Source: Sphaerolaimus hirsutus (taxonomy: Eukaryota > Nematoda > Chromadorea > Monhysterida > Sphaerolaimidae). From it: a stretch of 64,000 bases of DNA. A program made the translations under genes and the position numbers. The notes beneath the pieces were generated by a model. It saw only the letters and a list, made by a program, of their open reading frames with translations, was not told the origin of the DNA and ran no database searches. This document shows positions 9,765-21,661 of the stretch, piece by piece. Each line of letters begins with the position of its first letter. Positions within the stretch are counted from its first letter, which is position 1. The stretch lies in the NCBI GenBank assembly GCA_964036195.1, contig OZ038457.1:21665147-21729146 (forward strand), given 5' to 3'.

Positions 9765-12700
9765 TTATCTACTAAACGGTAATTCCGGCCCGATTCCCGG
9801 CGCCTCGTCGCAGAGATCGCAAGATTTTCTACAGAAAATCTTCATGAATTTCGCCTCTGATTTGCACTCGCCAATGCGCGCCCAATATCCGCAGAATAGA
9901 TTTTTGTCATGGCAATTTTTGTCCTTTTCTGGTTCTAAGTCTGTGTATTGGGTCGATGGATTTTTATTTTGAAATAATAATCTATTTATTCAAATTGATA
10001 CTTGACAGTGGCTAGTTCGGTACCCTGTAAAATGTCAGCATTTTACATTCTACTTAGTTGATTTTACATGACACATTGAATTTTGCAGGGTGCGGCACTG
10101 GCCCCAGGTGGCAGCACCCGCACAGTGTAAATTGCCATGTGTCAAACGGCATGCATAGTTGAATATAAAAAGGGTTTATCACTATAATTTTGACGTTTTT
10201 CATAATATTTGACAAGTTTGTATGACATTCGACGGGTTTGCGTGCCATTTTGCATGACATTTGGCACTTTACAGGGTGCGGGACTCCCTGAAAAAAATTG
10301 ATTAGCCCGATACCGTTTTTGGGCACCCGTATTCATTGTAGCGCCAACGTTCAAGACCTTTCTAATTACCTAGTCTCGTTGCTCAAAAAAGCTTATCGGG
10401 TTAATTAAGCTTGATCTGAGAACTGACCCGAGCAAATGTGGCAGGCTTTAGCGCAGTAATGGCCCATGTATTTTTCGCTCCACTCGCAGTGTCCAATGGC
10501 TGCCCACATGTCGCAGTGTGCATTCAGGTTTTTGCATTCTGAAAGGTTCATTTGAAAAAATGTGAAGAATTATAGCCGCATTCAAACTATATTTGAGGAT
10601 GTTTTTTACTAAAAAAGTAAACCTTGTCCCGAAGTTTGCCCCCCTCCCCAAAAATTAACCATCTTAATAATTTGATGGTGTAATAATAAAACCCCTGGGG
10701 ATATTTCGAGGGAGTACGGTAGATAAGTGAATTATGTATTTTTAAAAAACCTGTGATTAGACAAGCTTTTGATTATGCAGTTTCCTAAAAAGCTACCGTC
10801 CAGTAACTCAACTGTCATCCCCATAAATATGCACAATACCATCCCCTCCCCCAACCTCCAACAAACCTGGCTTCTCAGTGCTACTCGCACTGGTAGGTTC
10901 CTGTGAGGTTGTAGTACTCGTACTCGTACTAGTGGGCGCACCAGTGGTAGTGCTGACCACACTCGTACTTTCAGTTGTCGTCTCTGCGACTGGTGGTTGT
11001 TCTGTGGTCGTGGTGCTGGTACTGGGGTCAATTCCGGAAATGTGGAAGTAAAAGAAACAGTTTAGAAGTGAGAAGTGAAGTGAAAAGTGAAATGTTCACT
11101 TCACTTGTCATTTTACATATCATTTCACATCTCATTTTACTTCACTCCTAACTTTTCACTTCTCACTTCTAAAACCGTCTTTTACTTCTCCACTTGCGGA
11201 ATTGGCACCTGGTGCTGGTAATGGCCTCAGTTGTACTTGGCAGTAATGTTGTTTCTGTTGTGGTTGGAATGGGGCTTGTACTGGTGGGTTCTGGTTCACT
11301 GGGACATTTGTATAATTTGTTGATCTTAGCTGCGTCGATTTCGGATAGGCGTAGGCGCTGGCCGATTTCTGGGGGTTTTGGGTGAGATTTTTTGATGGTT
11401 TTGTGAATGAATTTCCGTTATTTTCATGTGTACATCTTGAATTGATGTCGTGAACATCATGAATTGAATTGAATTTCATGAAATCAGTTACTTCATAATC
11501 ATAAAACCTTTATTTTATTAGTACTTTTACATTAAAAAAATAGGAAAAATGTTACCCGCAGCTCTATTTTTGGGCAAAATCGTGGGTCTGCCATTTCGAC
11601 TGAACGCCAACTTGTGGTAATGCATCACTGAAGCGTAATCATACGGTAGACCTAAACCGTCGATTATTTTTGCTGGGTAGCGTTCAAAATTCCGTAGCAT
11701 GCCTGTAAGGATTATTGAGGGGAAATACACCTTTATTGACTTTTTTGATTTTTTTGTGGAAAAAGCCGTCACCCTTGAATATTCCCCCACGTGAAGACAC
11801 CGTGTGACTGTCAATGTGACCAATAATATAAATTTCCCTCCAGCTCTATGCTATTTTCGGAACAACAAACACAAGAAAGCCACTGGTTATGGTCTGTTCG
11901 ATGAATACCGTATTTCCTCGAAATACCGCCCCCCCTCAAAATGGACAATGAATTTAAAACCCTCATTTATTATGGCGAAATAGTCCCCCCTCTCGTTTAA
12001 CCACCCGCAAAATTTCTACTCTGAAAAAATAAATTTCGCTCCGGGGGTAATTCGAGGAAATACGGTAAATATTTTCCCAAAATTTTTCACCGTTCCAGTT
12101 TCCATATAAGCTTTTTGGACACCATAGTCTTATCCAGTGGCTTTCCTGTGCAGTCAAAAATTGGCAAAAATACCAATGAAAGTATCTGCTACCGATTCAA
12201 GATTATCGAAGAATGCATATCAAAATGATCTAACCAGGTTTAATATTGCCCTCCAAAATGTCCACATTCTGATCCCTATCCGTCCTAGAATGCTCATGAA
12301 AAAAGCCAATTGAATGCATGAGCTCGTGTGCTATTATCCCCTTGCTAAAACACTTGCCCACTTCAAGTGACACCGTTTGATTTCCGCCCGCGCGCCCTAC
12401 ATATGAGGAACACCTGTAGGGTGGGTGTCGGGTATGGTATGTGTAGGGCACTTTTGTATGGTGAATGGTGGTCGGGTTTAGTTGTCGGGTTGCAGGCATA
12501 GCATAAATCGAGGGTGGCATTTTAGGGGGGGTCCACCTAACTTTCGTGTCGTCCCATTCTGTTGTGCGTTGGCCGATTTTGATGCCGTTCAAGTATGTTG
12601 GGGTTTGAGGTTGGGGCTACGACCAATTTTTTTTGTTTCCTAAAATAATCCCCCAGTCCCGAGATAAGGGGGGTCTATAGAAAGGTGGTTATTTTGCGTC

Positions 12701-14697
12701 CCCGATCTGGCATAATGAATTGAAAGCTCAATAACTAAGCCATTTCTGGGCCGATTTGGATCGTTTAACACTTAAAATGATCGGGGCAACCTGCATATTC
12801 CATTTTTGTTGTTTTAGTAGTGATGTCTAAATTACGTATGCCGATTTGACCCGTGGATTTAGGTGGCCCCCCCCCCCCTTAAATGCCACCCTCGATTTAT
12901 GCTATGATTGCAGGACAATCTTCAAGTGCACATGCAAAAATGTCCAAAAAGATTTGATATTGGGATGTGCATTTGAACATCGTTTCGCGACCCATCAACT
13001 AAAATCTGAATGAAAACAGTCGGCACAGTTGACACCGATATCATTGTCAACTAGTGTGTTTAGGGTCTTTGAGAACACAATGTGGCTCCACCCACTAGCT
13101 TACTCCGAATTTTATGAAAACTGATAAATCTGTTTTAAACACGTTTGAGTTTAACACGTTTAACACGATAAACAAGTTTTAAACACGTTTGAAATGAATT
13201 ATTTTCTATCTCCATCAACAATAAGTATCATTTTTACCTTAAATTCTCTAATAATACGACTGTCGTATTATACTATTGTTTTCAGCACATTTTTAGGGGT
13301 CGCACTAGTGGAGATGTCGCATTATACTCACACAACGTGGCCAAGGGTGTCGCACTAATGGAGATGTCGCATTATTGGAGACCTGTCGCATTATTAGAGA
13401 ATTTACGGTAGTTGACGAACCTTATGCCAGTAAACTCAAATGCGTTCAAAGCTGATTTATCAGTTATGGCATTTCCGCCGTAAATTAGTGTGCATAAGGC
13501 CAAATACCCAAAATCCTCGAATAAGACCTCAGGGGATTTATTTTTTCGCCAGACGTTTTTGAGGGGGGCGTTTTTCAAGGGGAAGTTATTGGAGGGTGGT
13601 CTTATTCAAGGAATTTCCATATTGACAACATAAATAGTCGATATATCACGTCAAATGTGTGGGGTGGTCATAAAATCGCATAACCACGCTATAAAAACTC
13701 ACCCATAATCCCGATTTTTCTTGATATAAATATAGTCAAAATCAGATTCCTCTTTGGGCACAAATTTGACACAAGTCTTCAATTTATACTCATCAAATGC
13801 CTGTGCAATGGCAGCTCTCTGTTCGGGTTCTAATCCTGGTTCTAGGGCGTAGGGCACCCTCGAATTGGGCCACAATTTATCGTGGTAGGTATTCACGTTT
13901 AGGGCGCTGTTGTACTGTAGGGTTGTAGGGTTTTTGTAGGGTTTTGGTGTCTTGATTGTTTTGGGGGGTCTTAGAATTTAAATTTGAATTTTGAAGGCGA
14001 TAGGGATTGATCAAATTGAGGAGTAACTGTAAATATTTTAGCAAACTGCTTTATACTTTATTTGTTAAAGTGCTGTCTACACTAGGGTTCAAACGGGGCC
14101 AGTTTTTCGGACCGGGACCGGGACCAGAAATTTTCTAATGTCGGGACCGGGACCGGGACTGGGGGGTCGCTACGGGACCGGGACTGGCTTTTTTCAATTG
14201 TCGGGACCGGGACTGGGGTGTCGGGACCTGGACCGGGACCGGGACCGCCCCAGTCCCGACTTTTTGCCGAACCATGTACCGGGACCGCGGTCCCGTTTGA
14301 ACCCTAGTCTACACCCATTTGTTTCATTTAAATCACCCAAATCGCATCACGAAAATATCACTGTATTTTAAATATTTTTTATTCGCTTCTAAAAGTGACT
14401 CACCGGATACAAAAACACATTTCCATCATCAGACAGTCTATCGATCGGCGGAATTCCCTCAATATCGCCCTCAAAAAGTGATGGAATTTGCATTGCTTGC
14501 ATTTGTGCATCGCTAATTTCTTCTACGGGTTGTACAAGTGCCCTTTCGAAATCCTCTGGTTGTAGATACATTTCTGCAAATTTGAAAGGCTTATTATAGG
14601 ACGCTTTCACATTTTTGTGGCGTTTGTTTGAAGCGAGGGGTGCGGGGTTAGGTAGGTATTTTGTATCTTTGAATGATAGGATATTTTTTGCGAGCAT
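9765..14697 (-). CDS. Astacin zinc metalloprotease with tandem ShK domains
   Basis: Secreted-type M12A endopeptidase of the nematode NAS kind. Eight exons on the minus strand: 14697-14404, 13914-13703, 12413-12235, 11702-11556, 11368-11209, 11021-10867, 10538-10428, 9940-9765; 477 residues with all phases consistent. The propeptide has the aspartate-switch motif FEGDI (75-79). The catalytic domain starts near [17 protein letters not shown] and carries [13 protein letters not shown] (zinc ligands His198, His202, His208) and the Met-turn SVMHY (Met255, Tyr257). A Thr/Ser/Pro-rich linker (about 300-382) leads to two ShK domains, residues 384-418 and 429-463, each with six Cys at spacing 6-8-10-3-2. 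The chosen start has no clear signal peptide and an in-frame stop directly upstream, so an upstream exon may be missing. Reading through the donor at 10427 gives a stop at 10405 and a one-ShK form of 426 residues. Confidence 0.92.
11022..11208 (-). mobile_element. Introner-like MITE forming astacin intron 5
   Basis: The whole 187-bp intron is one near-palindromic element. In the gene's sense strand it starts at AG|GTGCCAATTCCGCAAG and ends CGGAATTGACCCCAG. The first and last 60 or so bases are inverted repeats (AGAAGTGAGAAGTGAA inside both arms). The 5' splice site is the element's CAGGTGCC end and the 3' splice site its CCCCAG end. The flanking coding sequence has the direct repeat ACCAGCAC on both sides, an 8-bp duplication if one base (T) is counted with the element. 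The surrounding Thr-Ser codons are repetitive, which weakens the duplication evidence. Confidence 0.72.
11906..12067. mobile_element. TACCGTATTTCCTCGAA MITE in astacin intron 3
   Basis: Ends TACCGTATTTCCTCGAAAT and ATTCGAGGAAATACGGTA. It has poly-C blocks near the ends and a short AT-rich centre. Members of this family are the most numerous inverted repeats in the window. The ends begin and finish in TA, which would fit a TA target, but this is not proven. Confidence 0.7.
14083..14306. mobile_element. hAT-like MITE, TAGGGTTCAAACGGG family with GGGACC array
   Basis: In astacin intron 1. Ends TAGGGTTCAAACGGGG and CCCGTTTGAACCCTA; perfect 8-bp duplication GTCTACAC at 14075-14082 and 14307-14314. 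Here the internal array is GGGACCGGGACC rather than GGGATC, so the same ends carry a different core repeat. Confidence 0.9.
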
Positions 14698-14798
14698 TCA
14701 TTGATAGGATTCAACACTATGTTGCCGTATTTTTAATGAATATAATCACGTGAAAAATTATTCATTAAGTAAGTGTTAAAAGTTACCTTAGTGAAATG

Positions 14799-14912
14799 TC
14801 CTGTGAAATGTCAAACAAACAGTAAAACAAAAACATTAGCCATTTTACATGATTTTACACTTTCCTTGACATTTTACATTTTACAGGGTCTGAGTGTGGC
14901 ACCAGGCATGCA
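14799..14912. repeat. MITE of the CCTGTAAA family (5' flank of astacin gene)
   Basis: Inverted ends TCCTGTGAAATGTCAAA and TTGACATTTTACATTTTACAGG, followed by GTGTGGCACCAGG, which resembles the CAGGTGCC ends of the introner-like family. No clear target duplication. Confidence 0.55.
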
Positions 14913-15242
14913 TAAAATAGCATACACAGTTGAACGAAATCCATAGCTACTTGCCCGTCAAAGGGGGGGCACCCCCTACCTAACCCCGCCTTTCATCAAA
15001 GATGCTTTGCCATGCAAAAATGGGTGCTTTAAATATGTATTCTAAGCGCACGCTGTGCCAAACTTTGTAGACTGGCAGCGTCCATGGGGCCGTGGTGTTC
15101 GCGCAGCGGAAACAGGCGCTCCTGTGGGGGGGGGGGGTGAAATGGGTGATTATATTTGGGGTTGTAGGGTTTCTAGGGGGTGACACCCCCACCGTCCAAC
15201 TATTTTTCCGTTAGTCGTACCCATTTTTGAACATAACTTGTT

Positions 15243-15360
15243 AACCGTATTTCTTCTAATAGAAGGGCGGTTTTCCAATAGAAGGGTATCTCCCATAGAA
15301 GAGCGTTTAAAAAAGTTGACGGAAAAATAGAAGGGCGCCTTCTATTCGAATAAATACGGT
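15243..15360. mobile_element. ACCGTATTTCTTCTAATAGAAGGG MITE
   Basis: Left end AACCGTATTTCTTCTAATAG, right end TTCTATTCGAATAAATACGGT; AGAAGGG repeats inside. A variant of the TACCGTATTTCC family. A related right end occurs at 48605-48645. Confidence 0.6.
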
Positions 15361-15734
15361 GCCTATATGGTTTTTACTGTGCCGGAAAGCCTTGCGAAGT
15401 ATAAGAAAAGCACATTATATTAAATATATACAGTACAGAAGAAAACTTTAACAACTAGATTAATGTAAATACATAATTTATGGTATTTATGTTCCAATCT
15501 AAAAAAAATCAAATGAATGACAATCGCCATACTTCACGCGTAGGAATTTATCCTAATTCGGCGCCTCTGCGCTGGCGTACTTTCTCCGTGACGCCACTGG
15601 GGCCGGGCGCATTTTCAATGGCGCCTAGCGCCCTTTTCCACGGCGCCATTTTTGCTGGCGCTTTTCCATCAGCGCATAAAGTCACACAGAATCATCATCG
15701 CAAATCATCATCAAATCACAACCCCCCCCCCCAA

Positions 15735-16190
15735 CCAACGAAAAGTTCCTTGGGCCAATGCGCCCCGCCGGGGTTCAATCTCTCCACCGGCAACCCGTAC
15801 ACCGCCGCCAACATGTTCACCACCAGCGCCAGGCACAACGAGCTGAACGACGCCATGGCAGCAATAAGCGATGGGATGGAATCGATCGAACGACGCAGCA
15901 TTATCGTCGGGTTTAGGTTTTCGACTGTGCCGCCCACGCCGACAAAAAGACAATGTAATTAGCTGCGGCGGCGACGATTTTTACAGCGTAACGGCGGCAC
16001 AATGAGGGAGAAATTGTCTAGCGGCGGCTTCTGTGGGCGGCACGTGTCCCATGGAGACAATGGCGCCGGTGCGCGGCTTGGATGCGTTGCGTCTGCCCAC
16101 CGAAACCGGTTCTGCAGCCGTGCGGGGTGGGTCAAGTTTGTTGTCAATGGCTGGGCTAAATTTTTGTGGACCACCCGGCATTCTGGAAGG
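15735..16190 (-). other. GC-rich coding-like orphan region
   Basis: Base composition and codon pattern are clearly unlike the AT-rich surroundings. On the minus strand one frame (16181-15981) reads from MPGGPQKFSPAI to a stop and is Pro/Ala/Arg-rich. A second frame (15937-15740) includes a hydrophobic segment, MASFSSLCLALVVNMLAAVY, followed by PVERLNPGGAHWPKELF. The plus strand is also open across 15660-15962. I recognise no family and could not join the frames by a plausible intron, so this may be one or two exons of an unrecognised gene or a pseudogene. Confidence 0.35.
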
Positions 16191-16259
16191 CTGGAATTCA
16201 CGGAGATGGGGTAGTTTAGTTAGAGTTGGTAAATTTATAAGAGAAGTTTTTTAAATTTA

Positions 16260-17980
16260 ATGAAAGGGGTGGTGATGATTAGTATAAATTCAGGATAAAT
16301 TTAGTTGAAGATATTTTTGGTATAGTATAAACAATTTTTCAAGCAAGGCTCATTCTAAAAGTGTATTGGTAAATTTGACTTTGGAATGAAGTTGAAAATT
16401 CAAATGGAACCTGTAACCTGTACAATTGATAATTTGTGGTAAAATCAATGTTATTAATAACCAACTGTAGTCGAAACACCTTTAAACATAGTTTCTGTGT
16501 TTCTGTTTTACAGCAGATCATGGAAACACAGAATGATAGAAAATCCAACCCAGTAACTGTTGATATCACAGTTGCTTACAACTGACTTCTTTCAATACCT
16601 TATGTAGCAGCTGCAGCATTACAAAACCATTTGTCATTAAGATGCTTCACACATCCAGTATGGCACTGCCCATTTGTGGAAATGATTACTAATCTGAGTA
16701 GCAGTAACATGAAGCATATTTCACCAAATAAGTTAGCATGTCACAGCAAAAAAATGGATGTGTGATGCATTGTGAAGTGTCATCACATGTATTCAGGTCA
16801 GATGTGCAGTGTCAGCATGAAGACACTTCACTGCACCTCCAGATGCTTGACAATACTTTGTGAACTATTTGAAGTGTTTGTGAAATTCTTTGTGAAGTGT
16901 GCTTCACAAATTTTGACAATCATGATGATAGGTGAAGCACGTGTGTAAAATGCTTCACCTCAAATTGCACAAAGAATGTGGAAGCATGTGAGGATGTGGA
17001 AGCATGAGACTTCACAGAGGGTGCTTCAGGCAGATCCAGCCTATGCCCACACAATTCATGAACCAATTTTGTGTGCTGGAGCAAATGGTAAAGTGTTGTG
17101 GGAGACACATCACCCCAAATCTTTTGGTGTTCATTGAAGTGGAGTGAACTATCATATCTTAGCTAAGGCCACTTTCAGCACAAACAGCCCATTTTTATGT
17201 GCATTGCAAACTCATTTTTGTTGTGATAGCATGCTGTAGTTAGGTATACTGCTTGAAGAAGTGTAATGAGTATCCAAAAAAGGTGTCCAAGAGAGCAGAA
17301 TACCATCAATAGCAATAGCAATAGCAAGAGAGCAATAGCAGAATATCAGAAAAAGGGAAAAAGCACAAAAACTTTCATCAAAAAAACTCTTAACATCACC
17401 AACTGTAAAATAATAAATACATTGCAATTGGTCAGCTGCAGTGACTCCCAGCGACCTTGACACGTGAGCGCGGCAGTTTTCGCTGACCGCCGCCGCCGCC
17501 GCGGAATAAACACATTATTTTTATCGAGTTTCTTGCCGCCGCGGCATTCGCGCGCGTCGTGATAGTTTGCCGCGCGGCGCGGCGAAAAAAGTTCGGCCCC
17601 CCGTGTTTATTTATAGGTATACTATTGTTGCAGATGTTTTTTTTTTGGGGGGGGGGGGGGGGTGCGGCGGAATTGGGCGGGGTACATCTCGAGAATGTTT
17701 TGAAAATGTACTGTCATGAATTAGTTTGTGAGGCGTCAGTACGTATGTACAGTGTGCAAATATTTGTATGATCTAAAAAATGGCTACGTGCTGAGTTTTG
17801 ATTATTCTTGTGTTGATTTATGATTGAACTCATTTCAGCAGCATCGGGGTGGTGGAAAAGCGCCACTAAAAATGGCACAATGCCATCACGCGCCATTGTT
17901 CTGGCGTTTTTTTATTCAAGGATTCAGAAAACAAAACTAAGGCTTCAGAAAAAGAACCATATCTGAGTGCCAAGTTCCAT
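16260..17980. other. Gene-poor AT-rich stretch
   Basis: No supported gene. 16740-17120 has many scattered GTGAAGTGT, CTTCAC and GCTTCAC words, which may be an old MITE. 17300-17340 has short AGCAAT repeats. 17460-17600 is GC-rich with CCGCCGCCGCCGCCG and ends in a G-run at 17645. Confidence 0.5.
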
Positions 17981-18478
17981 CCCACCAGTAGTGATGGAAA
18001 AGGCACCGGGAAGTATGGCACCGCACCGCACCGGGACCAGTGCCATTCCTCGGAAAGGGCACCTGGCACCATGGGCACCGGCAAAAAATGGCACCGCACC
18101 GCACCAGCACCATTTTGAAAAAATAAAACCTGCACCCTGGGGCACCGGCTGGCTGCTGGTGCTAGCACTGAAAGGCACCGCACCACACACGATTTTGGAA
18201 AACACACAACTTTTGTTCCCTTTTCAGAAAGGTATGGCAGATTTCAAAGTATATTTGATGGAATGTTTTTTACAAAACAGGCTAAAAACATGGGCATATT
18301 GCTGCTTTGTAGATATGGATAAAAGTGCATGCTGTGGACAAAGTTTTACACCCTATGAAGACTTGACCTGTGCCTTTTACTTTGACCCTGATGCCAGCAC
18401 CTTTGGCACCGGCAAAAAAATGACACCGCACCGCATTGGCACGGGTGCTATTCTTAAAAAATGGCACCGGCACCGCAC

Positions 18479-20413
18479 TAGGGTGTCAAATTTCCGTTTC
18501 CGTTTTCCGTTTCCGCCTTTCCGCAGGAAAATTTTTTACCTTTCCGTTTTCCGTTTTCCGGCAACCGAAAAATTTTTACCTTTCCGTTTTCCGGCAGCCG
18601 AAAAAATTTTACCTTTCCGTTTTCCGTTTTCCGCCAGCTGAAAATTTTTTACCTTTCCGTTTCCGTTTTTCCGGCCCATTTTTCCGTTTTCCGGCTGAAA
18701 AATTTTACCTTTCCGTTTTACCAGGCCATTTTTCCATTTTCTGGCTCGATTTTCAGTTTTCTGGCATTTTTCCATTGTTTTTCCAATCTGTATTTATCTT
18801 CAATTGGCTCATCCCATTGTGTTGTTTTTGTCTCTTGGAGCAGCATTGACAACTGGGATTTCAGGGTCAGTGAAACCGGTGCTGTGAACCCAATTGGGTC
18901 ATATGCTGACACCAATAATTTATTCAAGTTTTGTCTGGTTGGTGTTGTGATGCTGTCAATTTGCAATTTTGGTGTTGATATTGCCAGCATGTCTGTTCGG
19001 TGACTTATTTCATGCCCATTACTGCGACAATTTTATTCACCTTTGGACTCCTGTCGTTTTCTGCTATTTCATTCATGACTGATCTGGAGTTTGACAGCCA
19101 TTCCCTCATGTTCATAGAACATTGGTTAAATAAAGCTGTGACTTTGTAATATAGTTCTAAAGCTTCAACTTTATTCGTGACAATCATGATGAAGTTATCA
19201 ACCTAAATGTTGTTTATTATCATCGCCAACTGGTTTTGTTCCCCTTCATTTTCTTCATATTCATTCATGTTGTTTATTGTCACATTTAAATGGTATGTTA
19301 TGCCTGCTCCCAAAATTGCTGGGCTGCAGACAAGTCCAAACAGTACACGTTTAAAACGAAGTACTACTAAGTTATTTTCAGTTACTGGTTTTGAGGCATC
19401 TTTCAGCCAGAAAAATCGTGTGTAGTCTCTAGCTTGGTCATGCAATCCTATTTGCAAAAATGACTTTTCAATATCGGCATTCAATGCTAGATTGCCTGCC
19501 CTGAACCTCATGAGTAAGCCCAGTGCTAATGGTGTTGTAATTGGTCCTCTAAAAAGGCACTCGTTGAAACTGGGCTACCTGCCGACCCATCGTACACAAT
19601 CCTGCATGATGTCGATTTGCCCGGCGTGATTACTGGCTGGTGTGGCAGGTAATGAATCCCCTTGTTGTCTGTTTTGTCATCACAGATCTCAATTATTCCC
19701 TTTTCTAGTTGGTCATCCAAAACTTTCCGGTATTGTTCGAATAAGTTTGGATCTTTGTTGAATCTTCTTATCAGTGATTTAAACCGCACCAAGGCTTCTG
19801 CTTTTCCCGTGGGCAGGTCACTGATACTCTCTTTATACGGCCAGTCAATATAGTATCGTTTGTTGTTGCCATTGAATTTTATGCTATTTATTATCATCTC
19901 CTCTGCAATGTCGTCATCAATTGCATAGGGGTCATCAGTGATTCCCACTGCTTCTAGACTGTGAAATTGTCGTAGTGTTTCCTTTCCTATGGCCACTATG
20001 GCTACTTTTTGATGATTTTTTGTTGGTTCAGTTAAGCTTGAACTACAAGTGAAGTTACAGGCATGATCCATAGTTGCAGAATGTACAGCTACCACAATCA
20101 AAGCCAAACAGGCAAACCTGCATGCTGGTTTTCCTTCTGCAAATTTGTCTATTACCGTGCTAATTTCACTTATTTTTTTCCGTTTCCGTGAAAATTTTGC
20201 TTTCCGTTTTCCGTTTTCCGGCATTTCATTTTACTGTTTTCCGTTTTCCGGCCGACAATTTTTTTTTACCTTTCCGTTTTCCGTTTTCCGCCGAGTGAAA
20301 TTTTTTTACCTTTCCGTTTTCCGGCAGAAATTTTTTTTTTACCTTTCCGTTTTCCGTAAAGTGAAAAAAATTTACCTTTCCGTTTTCCGTAAAAAAATTT
20401 TTTTGACACCCTA
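18479..20413. mobile_element. Inner hAT-like element, TAGGGTGTCAAA family with TTTTCCG array
   Basis: Ends TAGGGTGTCAAA and TTTTTTGACACCCTA; perfect 8-bp duplication CACCGCAC at 18471-18478 and 20414-20421. Both ends have arrays of TTTCCGTTTTCCG units separated by GAAAAATTTTACC words. Between the arrays lies a BEL/Pao pol fragment (18760-20140) without LTRs. Confidence 0.9.
18760..20140 (-). pseudogene. BEL/Pao retrotransposon reverse transcriptase fragment
   Basis: Minus-strand pieces follow the BEL/Pao Pol order: LEAVGITDDP, then a segment with DDQLEKGIIE, HYLPHQPVITP and RIVYDGSAG, then the RT core ADIEKSFLQIGLHDQARD with FKRVLFGLVCSPAILG, then the LREWLSNS-like stretch and YDPIGFTAPVSL. 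The frame changes between 19526 and 19511, again near 19203 and 19005, and no gag, protease, integrase or LTR is visible. It is a broken internal fragment. It fills the interior of a hAT-like element. Confidence 0.85.
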
Positions 20414-20485
20414 CACCGCACCCTCGAAAAATGGCACCGCACCGCACCGCACCAGCACCGGTGCCTTTCCATCACTACCCACCAG

Positions 20486-21661
20486 TCTATTATTGGCTAT
20501 TGAAATCACAGCGAATGTGAGTAAATATGACCAATAAAATGACGGGAAAATTTTGAATAAAATGATCAATAGTGATAGCAATGTAGTGCGATCAGAAAAA
20601 CAAACATGAAATATCTTTGTGAATGTTAATTTTTACTGCGAAGTGTCCCGCAAGCCAACGCCCATAAAATGTCAACTGTCATGCAGTGTCTAAGGCAATT
20701 CAAAACGTCATTTCTTTCTGGTCGTTTGACATTTCACATTACAGTTGACATTCTGTATGACATTTGACATTTGACAGGGCCTGGAAGTGGCCCCAGTATA
20801 CTTTTATTTACGCCCGTGTATTGACGTTTTATCGATGGGTGGGGGGCGGGCGTAAAAATCAATGTCACACCGACGCGAGCGGAATAGCTTTTGTTTGTTT
20901 TCGATATTTCGAAACGAATGCATTATAAAGTGGCCGCTGAATGCGGCCCGCGTTTACAGATCGTGAAATTGGGTTTAGCAGATGCCAAAAACTAATTTTA
21001 TTCAGTTCTTTGTATTTAGAATGTCAACGTTTAGAATTTCAATATTTTCAGTTTTTTCACGTGTATGACTCATTTTTATTGGCCGATGTTTTCTCTTCTG
21101 ATTTTATATTTACATATCCTACATACGCATAAATATTAACAATATTATAATAAATTTAAAAAACCAAAATAAATAATAATGTGCGATCTATTCCATACGA
21201 ATAGGCAAGCACCACAATTCCCGAATTATTCCCCAGTTATTAAAAAAGGTAGTTTTAGCCCTTTCAAAAAATAATTCCCCCGTCAAAAATGAGACGAAAA
21301 TAAACTCCCCTGGGGACACATTTCAGGATTAAGGTACATCCCAATAAGTAAATCTAAAATTAGTGGGTGATGTGAGTATACAAATGTAGTAAGAAAATAT
21401 CACAGAACAAGCTTATGAACTATTAAATTGCAGGCAGACACGAGTACAATTAAAAAAAGATCACAGAACATTAAAAAAGTTTCAGACAATCTAAGAAACC
21501 GTTGCACATTTTTAAAACACAAGCAAATCAAAAATGACCATAAAATTTATGCATGAATACATTCGAATTGAGTAGTCTAGCACAAAGTCTAAAGACATAA
21601 CCCCCCTTGTTTGATAAAAACAGTTGACTACCATAACCCATAAAATAATTATTTGTCATTG
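20486..21661. other. Intergenic stretch between hAT nest and TMEM30 gene
   Basis: Contains a CCTGTAAA-type inverted repeat at about 20645-20786 (ends near GTGTCCCGCAAGCC and GGGCCTGGAAGTGGCCCC) and AT-rich sequence, including AATAATTCCCC repeats at 21210-21330. No ORF with coding character. Confidence 0.5.

Larger units (their letters stand above)
17989..20477. mobile_element. Outer hAT-like element, TAGTGATGG family with GGCACCG array
   Basis: Ends TAGTGATGGAAAAGGCACCG and CGGTGCCTTTCCATCACTA, with perfect 8-bp duplication CCCACCAG at 17981-17988 and 20478-20485. Sub-terminal arrays are GCACCGCACCGCACC. A second hAT-like element (18479-20413) sits inside near the right array. The part of the outer element's own interior at 18215-18400 is unique sequence. 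Confidence 0.9.

Noticed and set aside
12414-12592. Upstream extension of astacin exon 3 (open frame from 12592)
   Set aside because: Family alignment and phase require the exon to start at 12413 after CCTACAG; the extension is intronic and shares a repeat with 12840-12910.
18436-18849. Phe/Pro/Leu-rich ORF and its antisense Lys/Arg-rich ORF (also 20145-20537)
   Set aside because: Translation of TTTTCCG arrays in the inner hAT-like element.
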